A stretch of DNA of 64,000 bases from CAZNGF01 sp964572855 (GTDB taxonomy: Bacteria > Bipolaricaulota > Bipolaricaulia > RBG-16-55-9 > JAJCYT01), in NCBI GenBank assembly GCA_964572855.1, contig CAZNGF010000002.1, positions 1-64,000 of the forward strand. Reading direction: 5' to 3'. Of this stretch, positions 18,776 through 27,993 are shown piece after piece. A program made the position numbers and the translations under genes. Position 1 is the stretch's first letter; each line of letters begins with the position of its first letter. The notes beneath the pieces were generated by a model. It did no database searches. It worked only from the letters and a program-made list of their open reading frames with translations, and was not told where the DNA came from.

Positions 18776-19540
18776 TCACGCCAGCTCGGGCGAACTGGCG
18801 TCGAGCCGGATTTCGGCGGCCAACCGCCGGGCGGCTTCCCGCTCGGCGGGGGCCGCGGTGGCGGGCTGCAGCGCGATCCCCGCGCGCTCGTAGCCCGCCG
18901 CAAGCGCGGCCCGCGCATCCGCCATCCCCGCGCCGCAGAGCGCGCCCAAGGTGGTCACGCCCGCTCGCTCGAACCGCCGCGGCCGGCCGGCAAGCGTGTA
19001 GAAGCGCTCGATCCGCTCGTGCATCTCATCCAACGCGGTTCCGACCAGCACGCTCGCGTGCACGAGCACGGTCCCGCGCTTGCGCGCCTGGGAAAGCCCC
19101 GCCACCTTGCGCCCGCCCACGACGAGGTTGTGTGGTCCGTCGCAGTACGTGCCGGGGACGCGACCGAACCCCGCCTCCAGCCCGAGCGATCGCAGCCCCG
19201 CCACCATGCCCGCGCCCAGCGACTCGAACGTCTCGTGCACCCCGGCGGGCGCGTCGGCCTTGGGAACCACCACCGAGACGTTCAACACGGTCGCGTCGTG
19301 CCAGACGGCCGTGCCCCCGCTGGAGCGGCGCACCAACGCCACCCCTTCGCGCCCCAGCACCCCGACGGCGTGCGCGAGTCGGGGCAGGCGCACGTCGAAG
19401 CGTCCCAACACGAGGCAGGGCCGGTTGATCCAGAGCCGCAAGGTCGGGCGCGTCCCGACCCGTAAGAGCGCCTCGTCCCACGCCACCCCCATCGCGGGCG
19501 AGTCCGGTGGGGCCTGTGCCTCGAGCAAGCGCCAACCCAT
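18776..19540 (-). CDS. lplA: lipoate-protein ligase A family protein
   Basis: 254 aa. Contains the family motifs RRSSGGTAVWHD (RRxxGGGxVxHD) and GRKVAGLSQARKRGTVLVHAS with the lysine expected for lipoyl-adenylate binding. It would attach lipoate or octanoate to E2 or GcvH. Start at 19538-19540; no SD, and a TATACT box ends only 6 bases upstream, suggesting a leaderless mRNA. Convergent with fhs. Confidence 0.88.
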   Translation of the reverse strand: MGWRLLEAQAPPDSPAMGVAWDEALLRVGTRPTLRLWINRPCLVLGRFDVRLPRLAHAVGVLGREGVALVRRSSGGTAVWHDATVLNVSVVVPKADAPAGVHETFESLGAGMVAGLRSLGLEAGFGRVPGTYCDGPHNLVVGGRKVAGLSQARKRGTVLVHASVLVGTALDEMHERIERFYTLAGRPRRFERAGVTTLGALCGAGMADARAALAAGYERAGIALQPATAAPAEREAARRLAAEIRLDASSPELA

Positions 19541-19546
19541 CCCGCC

Positions 19547-19552
19547 AGTATA
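19547..19552 (-). promoter_or_regulatory. -10 element immediately upstream of lplA (leaderless start)
   Basis: TATACT on the minus strand ends 6 bases before the ATG, so transcription would begin at or next to the start codon. No convincing -35 hexamer: GTGACG lies 17 bases upstream. Confidence 0.45.
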
Positions 19553-19586
19553 GGTGCCAACGGACCGGTCGTCACCAAAGCGCGCC

Positions 19587-19615
19587 TTGAAACCCGGGAC
19601 GGGAAGGGCGATAAT
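19587..19615 (+). promoter_or_regulatory. def-fmt promoter
   Basis: TTGAAA at 19587-19592 and GATAAT at 19610-19615 with a 17-base spacer, 30 bases upstream of def. Confidence 0.65.
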
Positions 19616-19645
19616 TGTCCCAAACCACATGCAGGAGCCCTGAAC

Positions 19646-20155
19646 ATGGAGATTCGCCTCTACGGCGACCCGGTGTTGCGCCGGGTGGCAGAACCGATCG
19701 AGCACATCGACGAGGACACGCGCCAACTCGCCCACGGCATGATCCGCGCGCTCACGCTCGCCGAGGGCTACGGCCTCGCCGCCCCGCAGGTCGGGATGAG
19801 CAAGCGCGTCATCGTCCTCGACGTCGAGGAATTCTTCGACGTGCTCGTCAACCCTGAGGTCACCGACGCAGGCGAGGACGTGGTGGAGGGCACCGAGGGA
19901 TGCTTGAGCATTCCCGGCGGCGAGGCCGAGGTGCCCCGCCGCCGCAAGATCGCGGTACGCGGCGTCAAACTGGACGGCACCCCGGTTTCGTTCGAGGCCG
20001 AAGACCTGCTTGCGCGCGTGATCCAGCACGAGATCGACCACTTGGACGGCGTGCTGTTCATCGACCACCTCGGAGAAGCCAAGCGCCTCCAGGTGCTGAA
20101 GGACTTCGAGCGCAAGCGGCGCGAACGGAGCGGGAAGGCCAAGGCCGGCGCATGA
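19646..20155 (+). CDS. def: peptide deformylase
   Basis: 169 aa with all three motifs: GYGLAAPQVG (41-50), EGCLSIPG (metal ligand Cys86) and QHEIDHLDG (His128, Glu129, His132). Removes formyl from nascent N-termini. SD AGGAG at spacing 8. Coupled to fmt by ATGA, the usual def-fmt pair. Confidence 0.97.
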   Translation: MEIRLYGDPVLRRVAEPIEHIDEDTRQLAHGMIRALTLAEGYGLAAPQVGMSKRVIVLDVEEFFDVLVNPEVTDAGEDVVEGTEGCLSIPGGEAEVPRRRKIAVRGVKLDGTPVSFEAEDLLARVIQHEIDHLDGVLFIDHLGEAKRLQVLKDFERKRRERSGKAKAGA

Positions 20156-21078
20156 AGCTGGTGTTCATAGGATCCGGCGAGTTCGCGGTGCCCACCCTGC
20201 GCGCGCTGGCCAAGGTGACCCAGGTGCGCGCCGTGGTCACCCAGCCCGACCGCCCCGCCGGACGGGGACTCCAGCTCAAGCCCACGCCCGCCAAGGAGGA
20301 GGCACAGCGCTTCGACCTGCCCATCCACCAGTTCGAACGGCTCAAGGAACCGAGCACATGTGCCCAATTGGAGGCCTACGAACCGGACGTGCTGGTGGTG
20401 GCCTCTTACGGTAAGATCGTCCCGCAGTCGATTCTCGACGTCCCCCGCATCGGTGCCATCAACCTGCACGCATCGCTGCTGCCGAAATACCGGGGGGCGG
20501 CGCCCATCCACTGGGCCATCATCGAGGGGGAATGGCAGACCGGCGTGACCACCTTCTTTATGGACACCGGCATGGACACCGGGCCGTTGCTGATGCACCA
20601 CGCCGTTCGCATCGACGAGGACGACAACGTGCTCACGCTCGAGAGCAAGCTGGCCCAGGTGGGCGCGTTGCTGATGCTGGAGACGCTCGAGCGGCTCTCC
20701 AAGGACGCGCTTCGGCCCGTGCCGCAGGACGAGGCGCTGGCCACCAAAGCCCCCAAGCTCAAGAAACAGGACGGCCAGATCAATTGGCACAAGAGCGCAC
20801 ACGAGCTCTACAACTTCGTCCGGGGGACGTATCCCTATCCGGGCGCGTACACGTTCCTGCAAGCCCAGCGCCTCAAGGTGCACAGCGCCGCCATCGCCGA
20901 CGAGGCCGCCCAGGGCACGCCCGGCGAGATCACGGGCGTCATGCAAAACACACTGCTGGTCCAGACCGGGCGTGGCGTGCTCGAGCTCGTCGAGGTGCAA
21001 CCGGCTTCGCGCCCCCGCATGTCCGCCGGGGACTTCGCGCGCGGCCAGCGCTTGGGAAAAAACCAGAGGCTAGGCTGA
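20152..21078 (+). CDS. fmt: methionyl-tRNA formyltransferase
   Basis: 308 aa from ATG 20152 overlapping the def stop. Motifs: FIGSGEFAVPTLRAL, SYGKIVPQSIL, INLHASLLPKYRGAAPIHWAI (hinge around catalytic Asn/His) and MDTGMDTGPLL. Uses 10-formyl-THF, the fhs product, to formylate initiator Met-tRNA. C-terminal OB-like domain present, full length. Confidence 0.97.
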   Translation: MKLVFIGSGEFAVPTLRALAKVTQVRAVVTQPDRPAGRGLQLKPTPAKEEAQRFDLPIHQFERLKEPSTCAQLEAYEPDVLVVASYGKIVPQSILDVPRIGAINLHASLLPKYRGAAPIHWAIIEGEWQTGVTTFFMDTGMDTGPLLMHHAVRIDEDDNVLTLESKLAQVGALLMLETLERLSKDALRPVPQDEALATKAPKLKKQDGQINWHKSAHELYNFVRGTYPYPGAYTFLQAQRLKVHSAAIADEAAQGTPGEITGVMQNTLLVQTGRGVLELVEVQPASRPRMSAGDFARGQRLGKNQRLG

Positions 21079-21086
21079 ATCGGAAC

Positions 21087-22031
21087 TCAGCGCGCGTTGG
21101 CCTCCCCCCGGGTACACGTCCGCTCGACCCATTCCGCGCCGCCGTCGGGAACGCGCGCCCAGCAGTCCAGCCACTCGTCGCTCAACGCTGGGGTCTCGTC
21201 CACGACCTCGTTGGTGGCGTCCCGCAGCTCTACCGTCTCGTTCTCGTTGCCGAATATCTGCCCCGGCACGTCCAACACGACCAGCGCCCCGGGCGACAGC
21301 GAGGTGCCCGCGGGAACGCGGACCTGCCCCTCGTCCTCGCTGCCCGCTCCGGCCACCACGGCCCAGCCGCCGATGTCCACGGCGCTCTCGCCGTCGTTGT
21401 AGAGCTCGACCCACTCGCTGTTCCGATCCGCCCCGGGCGGGTTGAGGTCGATCTCGTTGATCACGACGCGAGGCACGGCCAACGGCAGCTCGATCTCGAG
21501 CGGGCCGTCGGCGTCGGTTCGGCAACGCCCCCAGAGCCCGCGCCCCGCCTCGCGGGCTTCTTGGGCCAGCCGCACGAACCGCTCGGGCACCGCCGCGCCC
21601 GCCGGCGCGCCGGCCAGGCGCGCAAACCCCTGGGCCAACAGGATCGCGTTCGCCAGGGCGCCCCCGTCCGGGCTCAGGTGGACGTAGGCCCGCTGCGGGT
21701 CCTGTTCGGCCTGCTCGAACGCGAGCCAGACCGTGCGGCCGCTCAGCAGACGCGCGTTGAAGTCGGCCGCCTCGGGGCCAAAGCAGGCCGGGGCCCGCTG
21801 CGCGCTCCCCGCGCTCGGCGCGTCGATCCCGAAATAACGTACCCGCTCGACGTCCCCGTTCGGCAAGGCCACGTCGAAGGTGTCACCGTCCACGACCCGC
21901 ACCACCTCGGCTCGCGCCAAGGCCGGTTCTCTCTCGGCCTGGGGCACCGCCTGACCCTGCGTCAGCGCCGCTCCGTCCCAAACGAACAGGGAAGAAAGCA
22001 ACAACCCGCACGCGAACAACCGCCCCTTCAT
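21087..22031 (-). CDS. secreted thermonuclease-like protein with lamin-tail domain
   Basis: 314 aa from an ATG at 22029-22031 with GGGAG at spacing 5-6. Signal peptide (residues 1-25), then an SNase fold: VVDGDTFDVALPNG, VRYFGIDAP and, near residue 160, GRGLWGRC. Residues 195-300 form a lamin-tail/Ig-like domain (VVINEIDLNPPGADRNSEWVE split as VVINEIDLNPPG and SEWVELYND). This combination is a known extracellular nuclease architecture. The second catalytic Arg of the SNase core (in RAYVHL-like segment) is present. Likely scavenges extracellular DNA. Confidence 0.88.
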   Translation of the reverse strand: MKGRLFACGLLLSSLFVWDGAALTQGQAVPQAEREPALARAEVVRVVDGDTFDVALPNGDVERVRYFGIDAPSAGSAQRAPACFGPEAADFNARLLSGRTVWLAFEQAEQDPQRAYVHLSPDGGALANAILLAQGFARLAGAPAGAAVPERFVRLAQEAREAGRGLWGRCRTDADGPLEIELPLAVPRVVINEIDLNPPGADRNSEWVELYNDGESAVDIGGWAVVAGAGSEDEGQVRVPAGTSLSPGALVVLDVPGQIFGNENETVELRDATNEVVDETPALSDEWLDCWARVPDGGAEWVERTCTRGEANAR

Positions 22032-22070
22032 GACGTCTCCCTTCGCTGGCTTGTCCACGGACGCACCACG

Positions 22071-23153
22071 CTAGAGCGAGATGAGTTCCTTCGAGCTGCC
22101 GGTCAGGTTCCGGGCGCCGTCTCGCGTGACGACTACGAGGTCCTCGATGCGCACGCCGCCCGAGCCGGGCAGGTACACGCCGGGCTCGACCGTCACCACC
22201 GCGCCTTCCTCTAACGTGTCGTCCTTCAGGTAGGAGAGCCGGGGCGTTTCGTGCACTTCCAGACCGAGCCCGTGGCCGAGCCCGTGGCCGAAGTGTTCCC
22301 CGTGGCCGGCCCCCTCGATGAGGTCGCGGGCGACCCGGTCTACGGCCTTGCCGGATGCCCCGGCTCGGATCGCCCCCAGCGCGGCTTCCTGGGCGCGGCG
22401 CACCAGATCGTACTGCGCGCGCTGGGCCTCCGTAGGCTGGCCCAGGCAGACCGTGCGGGTCATGTCCGCGCAATATCCGTCCACCCGCGCGCCGAAGTCG
22501 AACAGCAACCAGTCTCCACGCCGGAGCTCGCGCGCGCCGGTCTCGTGGTGCGGCAACGCCGAGTTCGGCCCCGCAGCGACCATGATCGGAAAGGCCACGC
22601 CCTCGGACCCATTCCGGCGCAGAAAGCTTTCGAGTTCCCAGGCCAACTCGGATTCCAACGCCCCGGGTCTAGCCCGCCCGAGGACGTGGTCGAACCCTCG
22701 GTCCGTCAGCGCCTGCGCCCGCGCGATCGCCCCGATCTCGTCCTCGTCCTTGACCCGGCGCAGCCCGGCGACCGGGTCGTCGCAGGGGACGACCTTGGCC
22801 CCCTCGAGCGTGTCCGCCAGTTGATGGAACGTGTTCACGTCCAGCCTGGCGGCGTTGACCCCGAGCCGGTCGACCTGCCATGCCCGCACGGTCTCGGCCA
22901 AGTCCGTGACGCGCCGGATCTGCTTGAGCTCGACGCCCGCCAGCGTCCCGCGTACCCGCTCGAGGTAGCGGGAATCGGTCAAGAACGTCGCCCGCTCGGC
23001 CGTCACCAGCAGAACCCCGAACGTGCCCGTAAATCCGGTCAAATAGCGGAGGTTGGCCGCGTCCGATCCCTCCTGACTCACGACCGCGTACCCGTCCACG
23101 CCGAGCCCGGGAAGGGCGGCGCGCAAGCGATCCATCCGTTGTGTTTCGGGCAT
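22071..23153 (-). CDS. Xaa-Pro aminopeptidase (M24B)
   Basis: 360 aa; creatinase N-terminal domain then a pita-bread metallopeptidase fold. Metal ligands are in [19 protein letters not shown], here [11 protein letters not shown] with YCADMTRTV, in [13 protein letters not shown], and in [20 protein letters not shown] at spacing 6. Cleaves N-terminal residues preceding proline; probably cytosolic peptide turnover. PepP versus PepQ subgroup is not separable by eye. Confidence 0.93.
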   Translation of the reverse strand: MPETQRMDRLRAALPGLGVDGYAVVSQEGSDAANLRYLTGFTGTFGVLLVTAERATFLTDSRYLERVRGTLAGVELKQIRRVTDLAETVRAWQVDRLGVNAARLDVNTFHQLADTLEGAKVVPCDDPVAGLRRVKDEDEIGAIARAQALTDRGFDHVLGRARPGALESELAWELESFLRRNGSEGVAFPIMVAAGPNSALPHHETGARELRRGDWLLFDFGARVDGYCADMTRTVCLGQPTEAQRAQYDLVRRAQEAALGAIRAGASGKAVDRVARDLIEGAGHGEHFGHGLGHGLGLEVHETPRLSYLKDDTLEEGAVVTVEPGVYLPGSGGVRIEDLVVVTRDGARNLTGSSKELISL

Positions 23154-23173
23154 TGGGTTCCTCCCAGCCTCGA

Positions 23174-23641
23174 TTAGTCGATCTCCCCCACCCGGCGCAG
23201 GTGCCGGCACGTACGACAGTGCCCCGCCAGCACGATGCTGCGCCGATCCACTTCGAACCCGAGCCGCTCGGCCACTTCCGCCAGCGCGTCGTCGAGCGCG
23301 CGGCTCTCGAACGCACTCCAGCGCCCGCATCCACGGCAGCGGAGGTACTCGTGCGCCGGGCGACTGTGAATGGCCTCGAAGCGGACGACCTCGCCCGCCA
23401 GGCGGCGCACGATCCCCGCCTCGACCATCAACTCCAGCGTGCGGTACACGGTGGACAACCCCACACGCTTCCCGCGCAAGCTCGCCCACAACTCGTGCGC
23501 GTCGAACGGCATCTCGCGTTCCAGGGCGGCCCAAGCCACGGCCGCGCGCGCCGCGGTCACGTAACGCCCGCGGCCCCCGAGAAAACGCTCGAAAAGCCTC
23601 AACGCCTCGTCGCTTTCCATGGATGAACGCGATTCTATCAT
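23174..23641 (-). CDS. Fur-family transcriptional regulator
   Basis: 155 aa. Winged helix with the Fur recognition helix VGLSTVYRTLELMVEAGIV, dimerisation domain and zinc site CRGC...CRTC; a metal-binding His motif (HSRPAHEYLRC) is present. Start at 23639-23641; an internal ATG at 23618-23620 is possible. Could be Fur, Zur or PerR: no residue pattern here decides. Sits between lnt and the peptidase in a leftward run. Confidence 0.9.
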   Translation of the reverse strand: MIESRSSMESDEALRLFERFLGGRGRYVTAARAAVAWAALEREMPFDAHELWASLRGKRVGLSTVYRTLELMVEAGIVRRLAGEVVRFEAIHSRPAHEYLRCRGCGRWSAFESRALDDALAEVAERLGFEVDRRSIVLAGHCRTCRHLRRVGEID

Positions 23642-23727
23642 CCCCGCAAGGCGTTTCCAAAGCCCCGGCGCGGGCACGTCAGCACTGCAAGCGGGGAGCT
23701 TCCGCCCGTCCTCCTCGGGACCCGCGG

Positions 23728-25254
23728 CTACGCGGGAAACTGGGGGGACTGAGTCCGCGCGCGCCGCCCCCAGCCCAAGACGACGATGAGCGCCAGGGCG
23801 GCCGCCCCCGCAAACCAGTCCCCCCAGCGCACGTAGAGCGTCTCGCGGTCGAGCAGCGGGATGCGCTCGTAGTGGACCCGCGCCGCCAGCGGCGCGGCGC
23901 GGCCCAGCGGCGCGCCCGTGGGGAGGTAGGCGCCCGTGATCCCGGTGTTTGCAACCTGGACGAAGGCGCGTCCGGTCTCCGCCGCGCGCACGGCTCCCAT
24001 GGCGAAATGCTGTTCCAGCTCCGGGCTGCCCTTGAACCAGGCGTCGTTGGTGATGGTGATGAGCGCTTGTGCCCCGGCGCGCACAAACGCGCGGCTCACC
24101 CGCCCGAAGCTGCTCTCGAAGCAGATCGGGGTCCCCACGCGTCCCGCCCCCCATTCCAGCGGGCGAAACGCGTCCCCGGCGGTCAGGGATCCGAGCGGCA
24201 GGCCGGCCAACCAGCGGTCGAGGCCGAGCGCTTTCAGCTCCTCGATCAACGGGAAGTACTCCGTGCTGAACGGGACGAGCTGGACCTTGTCGTAGCGGCC
24301 GGCCACGGCGCCGGACGGGTCCAGCAAGACCGCGGCGTTGTATAGCTCGCTCCCCTCCCCCGCGAACGTGCCGAACAGGACCGCCGTATCCCGCTCGCGG
24401 GCGAACGAGCTCAACAGCCCGAGGGTGTCGGGGTCGTCCAGCACGAACGTCGGCAGGATCGACTCCGACAGCACCACCAGGTCCACGGGATCGGCGACCG
24501 TCTCGAGCAGGTCGACGTACCGCGCCCGCAACGGCTCGAGCAGGCCGGGGTCGGTCTTCTCGCGCTGCGGGACGTTCGGCTGCACGAGCGCAAGGCGCAG
24601 CTGCGGGGCGTCCTGCAATCCGCGTTCCACCCCGCGGACGTGCCACGCACCCCAGCCCAGGAGTAGGACCAGCGGCAGCAGTGCGGCAAGCGCGAAGCGC
24701 CAGCGCCGCCGGCGCCAGGCCAGCAACGCCGCGGCGTTGACCCAAAGAATCAACGCAGACAGGCCCCACACCCCGGTGAGGGAGGCGAGTTGGAGTAAGG
24801 AAGGGTGCGCGTGAAGCGCCGTCCCCAGCGCCCCCCACGTAAAGCCCAACGGCCCGAGGCTGTGGCCGTACTCCAGCACGACCCAGAGCGCCGGTGCGAC
24901 GGTCAGAAGCCCGGCGCTTCCCGCCCACCGCGCGGCCCGTGCGCATCCCCAGGCCCAAACGCCCCAGCTTACCCCGAGGAGCGCGCACAGGGCGACATAG
25001 CCGATCGCGATCAACGGACCCGCCCAGTCCCAGAGCGTCCACAGCCAAGTCAGGACTAGCAGGTAGAACGCGAACCCGGCTAGCCAGCCCTGTCGAAACG
25101 CCCCCTGCCGCGCGGTGCTCACCCGTGCCAACAGCGGGACGAGCGCGATCCAGAGCAAGCCGTCCCAACCGTGCCCCGGAAACGCCAGCCCGGCGAGCGT
25201 TCCGCTCAGAACCGCCGGTGCGAGGAATCGAACGCGCTCCTCGGTGCGGCTCAT
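23728..25254 (-). CDS. lnt: apolipoprotein N-acyltransferase
   Basis: 508 aa. Six to seven N-terminal membrane helices, then a nitrilase domain with the catalytic triad Glu264 (LSESILP), Lys323 (YDKVQLVPF) and Cys378 (PICFESS), and a final C-terminal helix. It N-acylates lipoproteins at the outer face of the inner membrane, which implies a diderm envelope. ATG overlaps the lemA stop. Confidence 0.95.
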   Translation of the reverse strand: MSRTEERVRFLAPAVLSGTLAGLAFPGHGWDGLLWIALVPLLARVSTARQGAFRQGWLAGFAFYLLVLTWLWTLWDWAGPLIAIGYVALCALLGVSWGVWAWGCARAARWAGSAGLLTVAPALWVVLEYGHSLGPLGFTWGALGTALHAHPSLLQLASLTGVWGLSALILWVNAAALLAWRRRRWRFALAALLPLVLLLGWGAWHVRGVERGLQDAPQLRLALVQPNVPQREKTDPGLLEPLRARYVDLLETVADPVDLVVLSESILPTFVLDDPDTLGLLSSFARERDTAVLFGTFAGEGSELYNAAVLLDPSGAVAGRYDKVQLVPFSTEYFPLIEELKALGLDRWLAGLPLGSLTAGDAFRPLEWGAGRVGTPICFESSFGRVSRAFVRAGAQALITITNDAWFKGSPELEQHFAMGAVRAAETGRAFVQVANTGITGAYLPTGAPLGRAAPLAARVHYERIPLLDRETLYVRWGDWFAGAAALALIVVLGWGRRARTQSPQFPA

Positions 25255-25811
25255 TCCGTGCGCGCGCCCGGCACGGCCCGCGCGCTGGACTCCTGGATCT
25301 GGAAGTAGTCCTCGGGTTGGAGCGAAAACAGCTTGGCGATCAGGTTGGAGGGCACGCTCTCGACCCGCGTGTTGAGGTCGCGCACGTTGGCGTTGTAGAA
25401 GCGCCGCGCCGCCTGGATGCGATCCTCGGTGTTGGTCAGCTCCCGCTGCAGCGCCAGGAAGTGCGCGCTCGCCTTCAGGTCGGGGTAGCTTTCGGCCACG
25501 GCGAACATCGACTGCAGGGCGCCGACCAGCGCGTTTTCCTGCTCCGCCTGTTCCCGTGGTCGCCCGCGCGCGGACATGGCCCGCCCGCGTGCTTGCACGA
25601 CGCGCTCAAACACGTCCTGTTCGTACTTTGCGTATCCCTTAACCGTTTCCACCAGGTTGGGGACGAGCTCGTAGCGCCGCTTCAGCTCGGTGTCGACGTT
25701 GGACCACGCCTCACGGCAGTGGTTGCGCAGCCGCACGAGCGCGTTGTACATGAGCGCGCCCCAGAGCAGCACGAGGCCGGCCACCCCCGCAAAGGCGTAA
25801 ACGACCGTCAC
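25251..25811 (-). CDS. LemA family protein
   Basis: 186 aa from a GTG at 25809-25811 that overlaps the stop of the upstream gene (GTGA). One N-terminal membrane helix, then LRNHCREAWSNVDTELKRR, ELVPNLVETVKGYAKYEQ and a C-terminal ARRFYNANVRDLNT helix, all hallmarks of LemA. Function of the family is unclear; it often sits with membrane proteases or TPM-domain proteins, not seen here. Confidence 0.93.
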   Translation of the reverse strand: MTVVYAFAGVAGLVLLWGALMYNALVRLRNHCREAWSNVDTELKRRYELVPNLVETVKGYAKYEQDVFERVVQARGRAMSARGRPREQAEQENALVGALQSMFAVAESYPDLKASAHFLALQRELTNTEDRIQAARRFYNANVRDLNTRVESVPSNLIAKLFSLQPEDYFQIQESSARAVPGARTE

Positions 25812-26503
25812 GCATTGCCCCCGCACGACTCGCTTAGGCGCCCTTGGACGACGTAGTCCGGCAGCTCGGACAACACCCCGTCCAACACGGCCGCCGCGCT
25901 CTCGAACTCCTCGGGCCCGAACGTTTGGGAACGGAAGGCGATCGCGTGCGGCCCGTCGAATTGGATCGAGAAGTGCGGTTGGTCCAATAGGAACTGCATC
26001 GTACGCGCGTGAATCACGTCGAACGCCCAGCGCTTGTCCTCCGCGCTCACGTGGAAGCGGCGACTGAATTCGGCCGACTCGAAGTCGATGTCGTCGAAGC
26101 CGAAGAAGTCCTTTACCTTGTCGAAAAACCCTTCGGGCCGGAGGAAGAGCGGCTTGAGCGGGAAGTCGTTGTCGAGCACCAGGGCCGAGAACGTGTGGTG
26201 GTGCGTCCGCCGGTTTCCCTTGGAATCCGTGGAGTGGGTTTCGTAGTGATAATCGAACGCGTGCAGCGGGCGGCCGTTCCACGCGCCCGCCACACGGTTG
26301 TAGGCGTAGCGGTTGCTCCCCTGCCGCAGGCAGCGGAACCCGGGATAACGTCCCTCGATCCGCTCCCGTCCGGGCTCGAATCGGTACCCCTTCGCTTGGG
26401 CCCACGCCCGCAAAGCTTGCCGGCGCTTGGCCTTCGCGTAAAAACCGTAGGCGATCATGCCGCCGATGGCCACGACGATCAGGATGACGAAAAGCGGCTC
26501 CAC
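25808..26503 (-). CDS. membrane-anchored protein resembling DUF3137
   Basis: 231 aa from a GTG at 26501-26503 after AAGGAGGA at spacing about 7. One N-terminal membrane helix (PLFVILIVVAIGGMIAYGF) followed by a soluble domain with NRVAGAWNGRPLHAFDYHYE and a His-rich RRTHHHTFSALVL strand. DUF3137-like proteins frequently accompany LemA, as here. Function unknown. Confidence 0.7.
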   Translation of the reverse strand: MEPLFVILIVVAIGGMIAYGFYAKAKRRQALRAWAQAKGYRFEPGRERIEGRYPGFRCLRQGSNRYAYNRVAGAWNGRPLHAFDYHYETHSTDSKGNRRTHHHTFSALVLDNDFPLKPLFLRPEGFFDKVKDFFGFDDIDFESAEFSRRFHVSAEDKRWAFDVIHARTMQFLLDQPHFSIQFDGPHAIAFRSQTFGPEEFESAAAVLDGVLSELPDYVVQGRLSESCGGNA

Positions 26504-26520
26504 GCGACTTCCTCCTTTCG

Positions 26521-27897
26521 CTAAGGCGTCGTGTTGAACAGCAGGTTGACGCGTCCTTGCGGGTGCGTCACGGCCAGGTCGGCGCGCCCGTCCCCGTCCA
26601 GGTCCTCCGGGGCGAAGTCGACGGCCGGAACGCCCAGCTCGAAGTCAAAAGGCGCTTCGAACGCGCGCTCCGCACGCAGCAACACCCCGACGGCCCCGCG
26701 TGCCCCGTCGAGCGTGAGCAGGTCGGCTCGTCCGTCCCCGTCGACATCTGCAACCGCCAGGTGCTCCACCGACCCGGCCGCGGGCCAGCGGCCGGGGAAC
26801 GAGAACAGCGCTCCGCTGCGTCCCCACCACACGCTCACGTCGCGGCTTCCGCCGTTCCCGATCAACAGGTCGGCGAACCCGTCGCCATCCAGGTCGCGCA
26901 CGACCAGGTCCGTCGGGGCCTCGCCGGTGGCAAACTCGAGGTGGAACAGGAACGTCCCGTCGCCACGGCTCAGGTACACCTCGACCTGGCCCGACGTCCG
27001 GTTTAGCAACGCCAAATCGTCCAGACCGTCCCGATCGAAGTCCCCGACGGACACGTCGGCCAGATCCCCAATGCGATGGGGGGAGAAACCGTGCTCGACC
27101 CGCAGCGTGCCGTCGCCGCCCCCCAACAGGACGGAGACGTTGTCCGTGGTCTGGTTGGCCGTGGCCACGTCGGGCGCGCCGTCGCCATTGAAGTCCCCCA
27201 CCGCCAGCGCGTGCGGCCCGCTGGCGACCAGGACGTTCTCGCGGAACACGGGGGCGCGCGCGGGATCGTGAAACGCCCCGTTTCCCCGCCCCAACAGCAC
27301 GAGCACGACGCTGTTGACCAGGTCGGTCACGGCCAGGTCGGGGACGCCGTTGGCGTCGAAGTCGGCGCTGGCGACGTCGACGGGGAGCTTCTCGATGAAG
27401 ACCGTACGCGGGCTTGGGAAGTGGCCCGCGCCCTGGTTAAGGAACACTGTAAGGCTTCCCCGCCCCTGCGCGCTGCCGAGCGTGACCAGGTCAGGCGCGC
27501 CGTCGCGATTCAGATCGACGATCGACGCCGCGCCGAGGCCCTCGGGCGCGGCGAGCGTGCGCCGGCCGAAATCCACCAGCCGGATCGTGCGCTGTGCCCG
27601 CCCCACGTTGCCGAGCGCGTCCGTGGCCAGCAGGCGCGCCGTGAACGTGCCCGCTTGCGTGTACAGGTGCGAACTCACTTGCCCCTGTCCGCTGGCGCCG
27701 TCCCCGAACTCCCAGAGATAGGACACCGTCCCGGCGGCCGGCAAACCCAGCTCGGCCCGGAACCGCACGGCCAAGGGGGGCTTGCCGGCCACGACCGAGG
27801 GCACGATTTCGAGCTCGAGCCCGGGGCCGCTCAACACGTCGCACCCCGCCGCCGCCAGCACCAACACAGCCAGTCCCCATACGCCGCACCAACGCAC
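26521..27897 (-). CDS. lipoprotein with PKD and FG-GAP/VCBS repeats
   Basis: 458 aa; GTG start after GAGGGTGA. Lipobox LAAAGC at Cys19. A PKD-like domain spans about residues 30-110 (WEFGDGASGQGQ). Residues 115-455 contain about seven repeats with DxNxDGxxDL calcium-binding loops (DLNRDGAPDLV, DFDANGVPDLA, DFNGDGAPDVA, DFDRDGLDDLA, DLDGDGFADLL, DVDGDGRADLL, DLDGDGRADLA), predicted as a seven-bladed integrin-like propeller. A surface adhesion or carbohydrate-binding role is likely. Leads the lemA-lnt run; Lnt would mature it. Confidence 0.85.
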   Translation of the reverse strand: MRWCGVWGLAVLVLAAAGCDVLSGPGLELEIVPSVVAGKPPLAVRFRAELGLPAAGTVSYLWEFGDGASGQGQVSSHLYTQAGTFTARLLATDALGNVGRAQRTIRLVDFGRRTLAAPEGLGAASIVDLNRDGAPDLVTLGSAQGRGSLTVFLNQGAGHFPSPRTVFIEKLPVDVASADFDANGVPDLAVTDLVNSVVLVLLGRGNGAFHDPARAPVFRENVLVASGPHALAVGDFNGDGAPDVATANQTTDNVSVLLGGGDGTLRVEHGFSPHRIGDLADVSVGDFDRDGLDDLALLNRTSGQVEVYLSRGDGTFLFHLEFATGEAPTDLVVRDLDGDGFADLLIGNGGSRDVSVWWGRSGALFSFPGRWPAAGSVEHLAVADVDGDGRADLLTLDGARGAVGVLLRAERAFEAPFDFELGVPAVDFAPEDLDGDGRADLAVTHPQGRVNLLFNTTP

Positions 27898-27958
27898 CGA
27901 CGATCACCCTCTTTCGCGAAAGTCCTCACGCGGACCGCTTGAGCATACCAAACGGGCG

Positions 27959-27987
27959 TTGACTTTGACCAGCCTGCCGGAGAAGAT
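27959..27987 (+). promoter_or_regulatory. candidate nnr promoter
   Basis: TTGACT at 27959-27964 and GAAGAT at 27982-27987, spacer 17, ending 6 bases before the ATG at 27994. The -10 is weak. GGAG at 27979-27982 could instead act as a distant SD. Confidence 0.35.
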
Positions 27988-27993
27988 AGCCCC

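Noticed and set aside
21097..22473. Long plus-strand ORFs opposite the nuclease and peptidase genes
   Set aside because: They are antisense frames in high-GC DNA with no SD and no recognisable domain.
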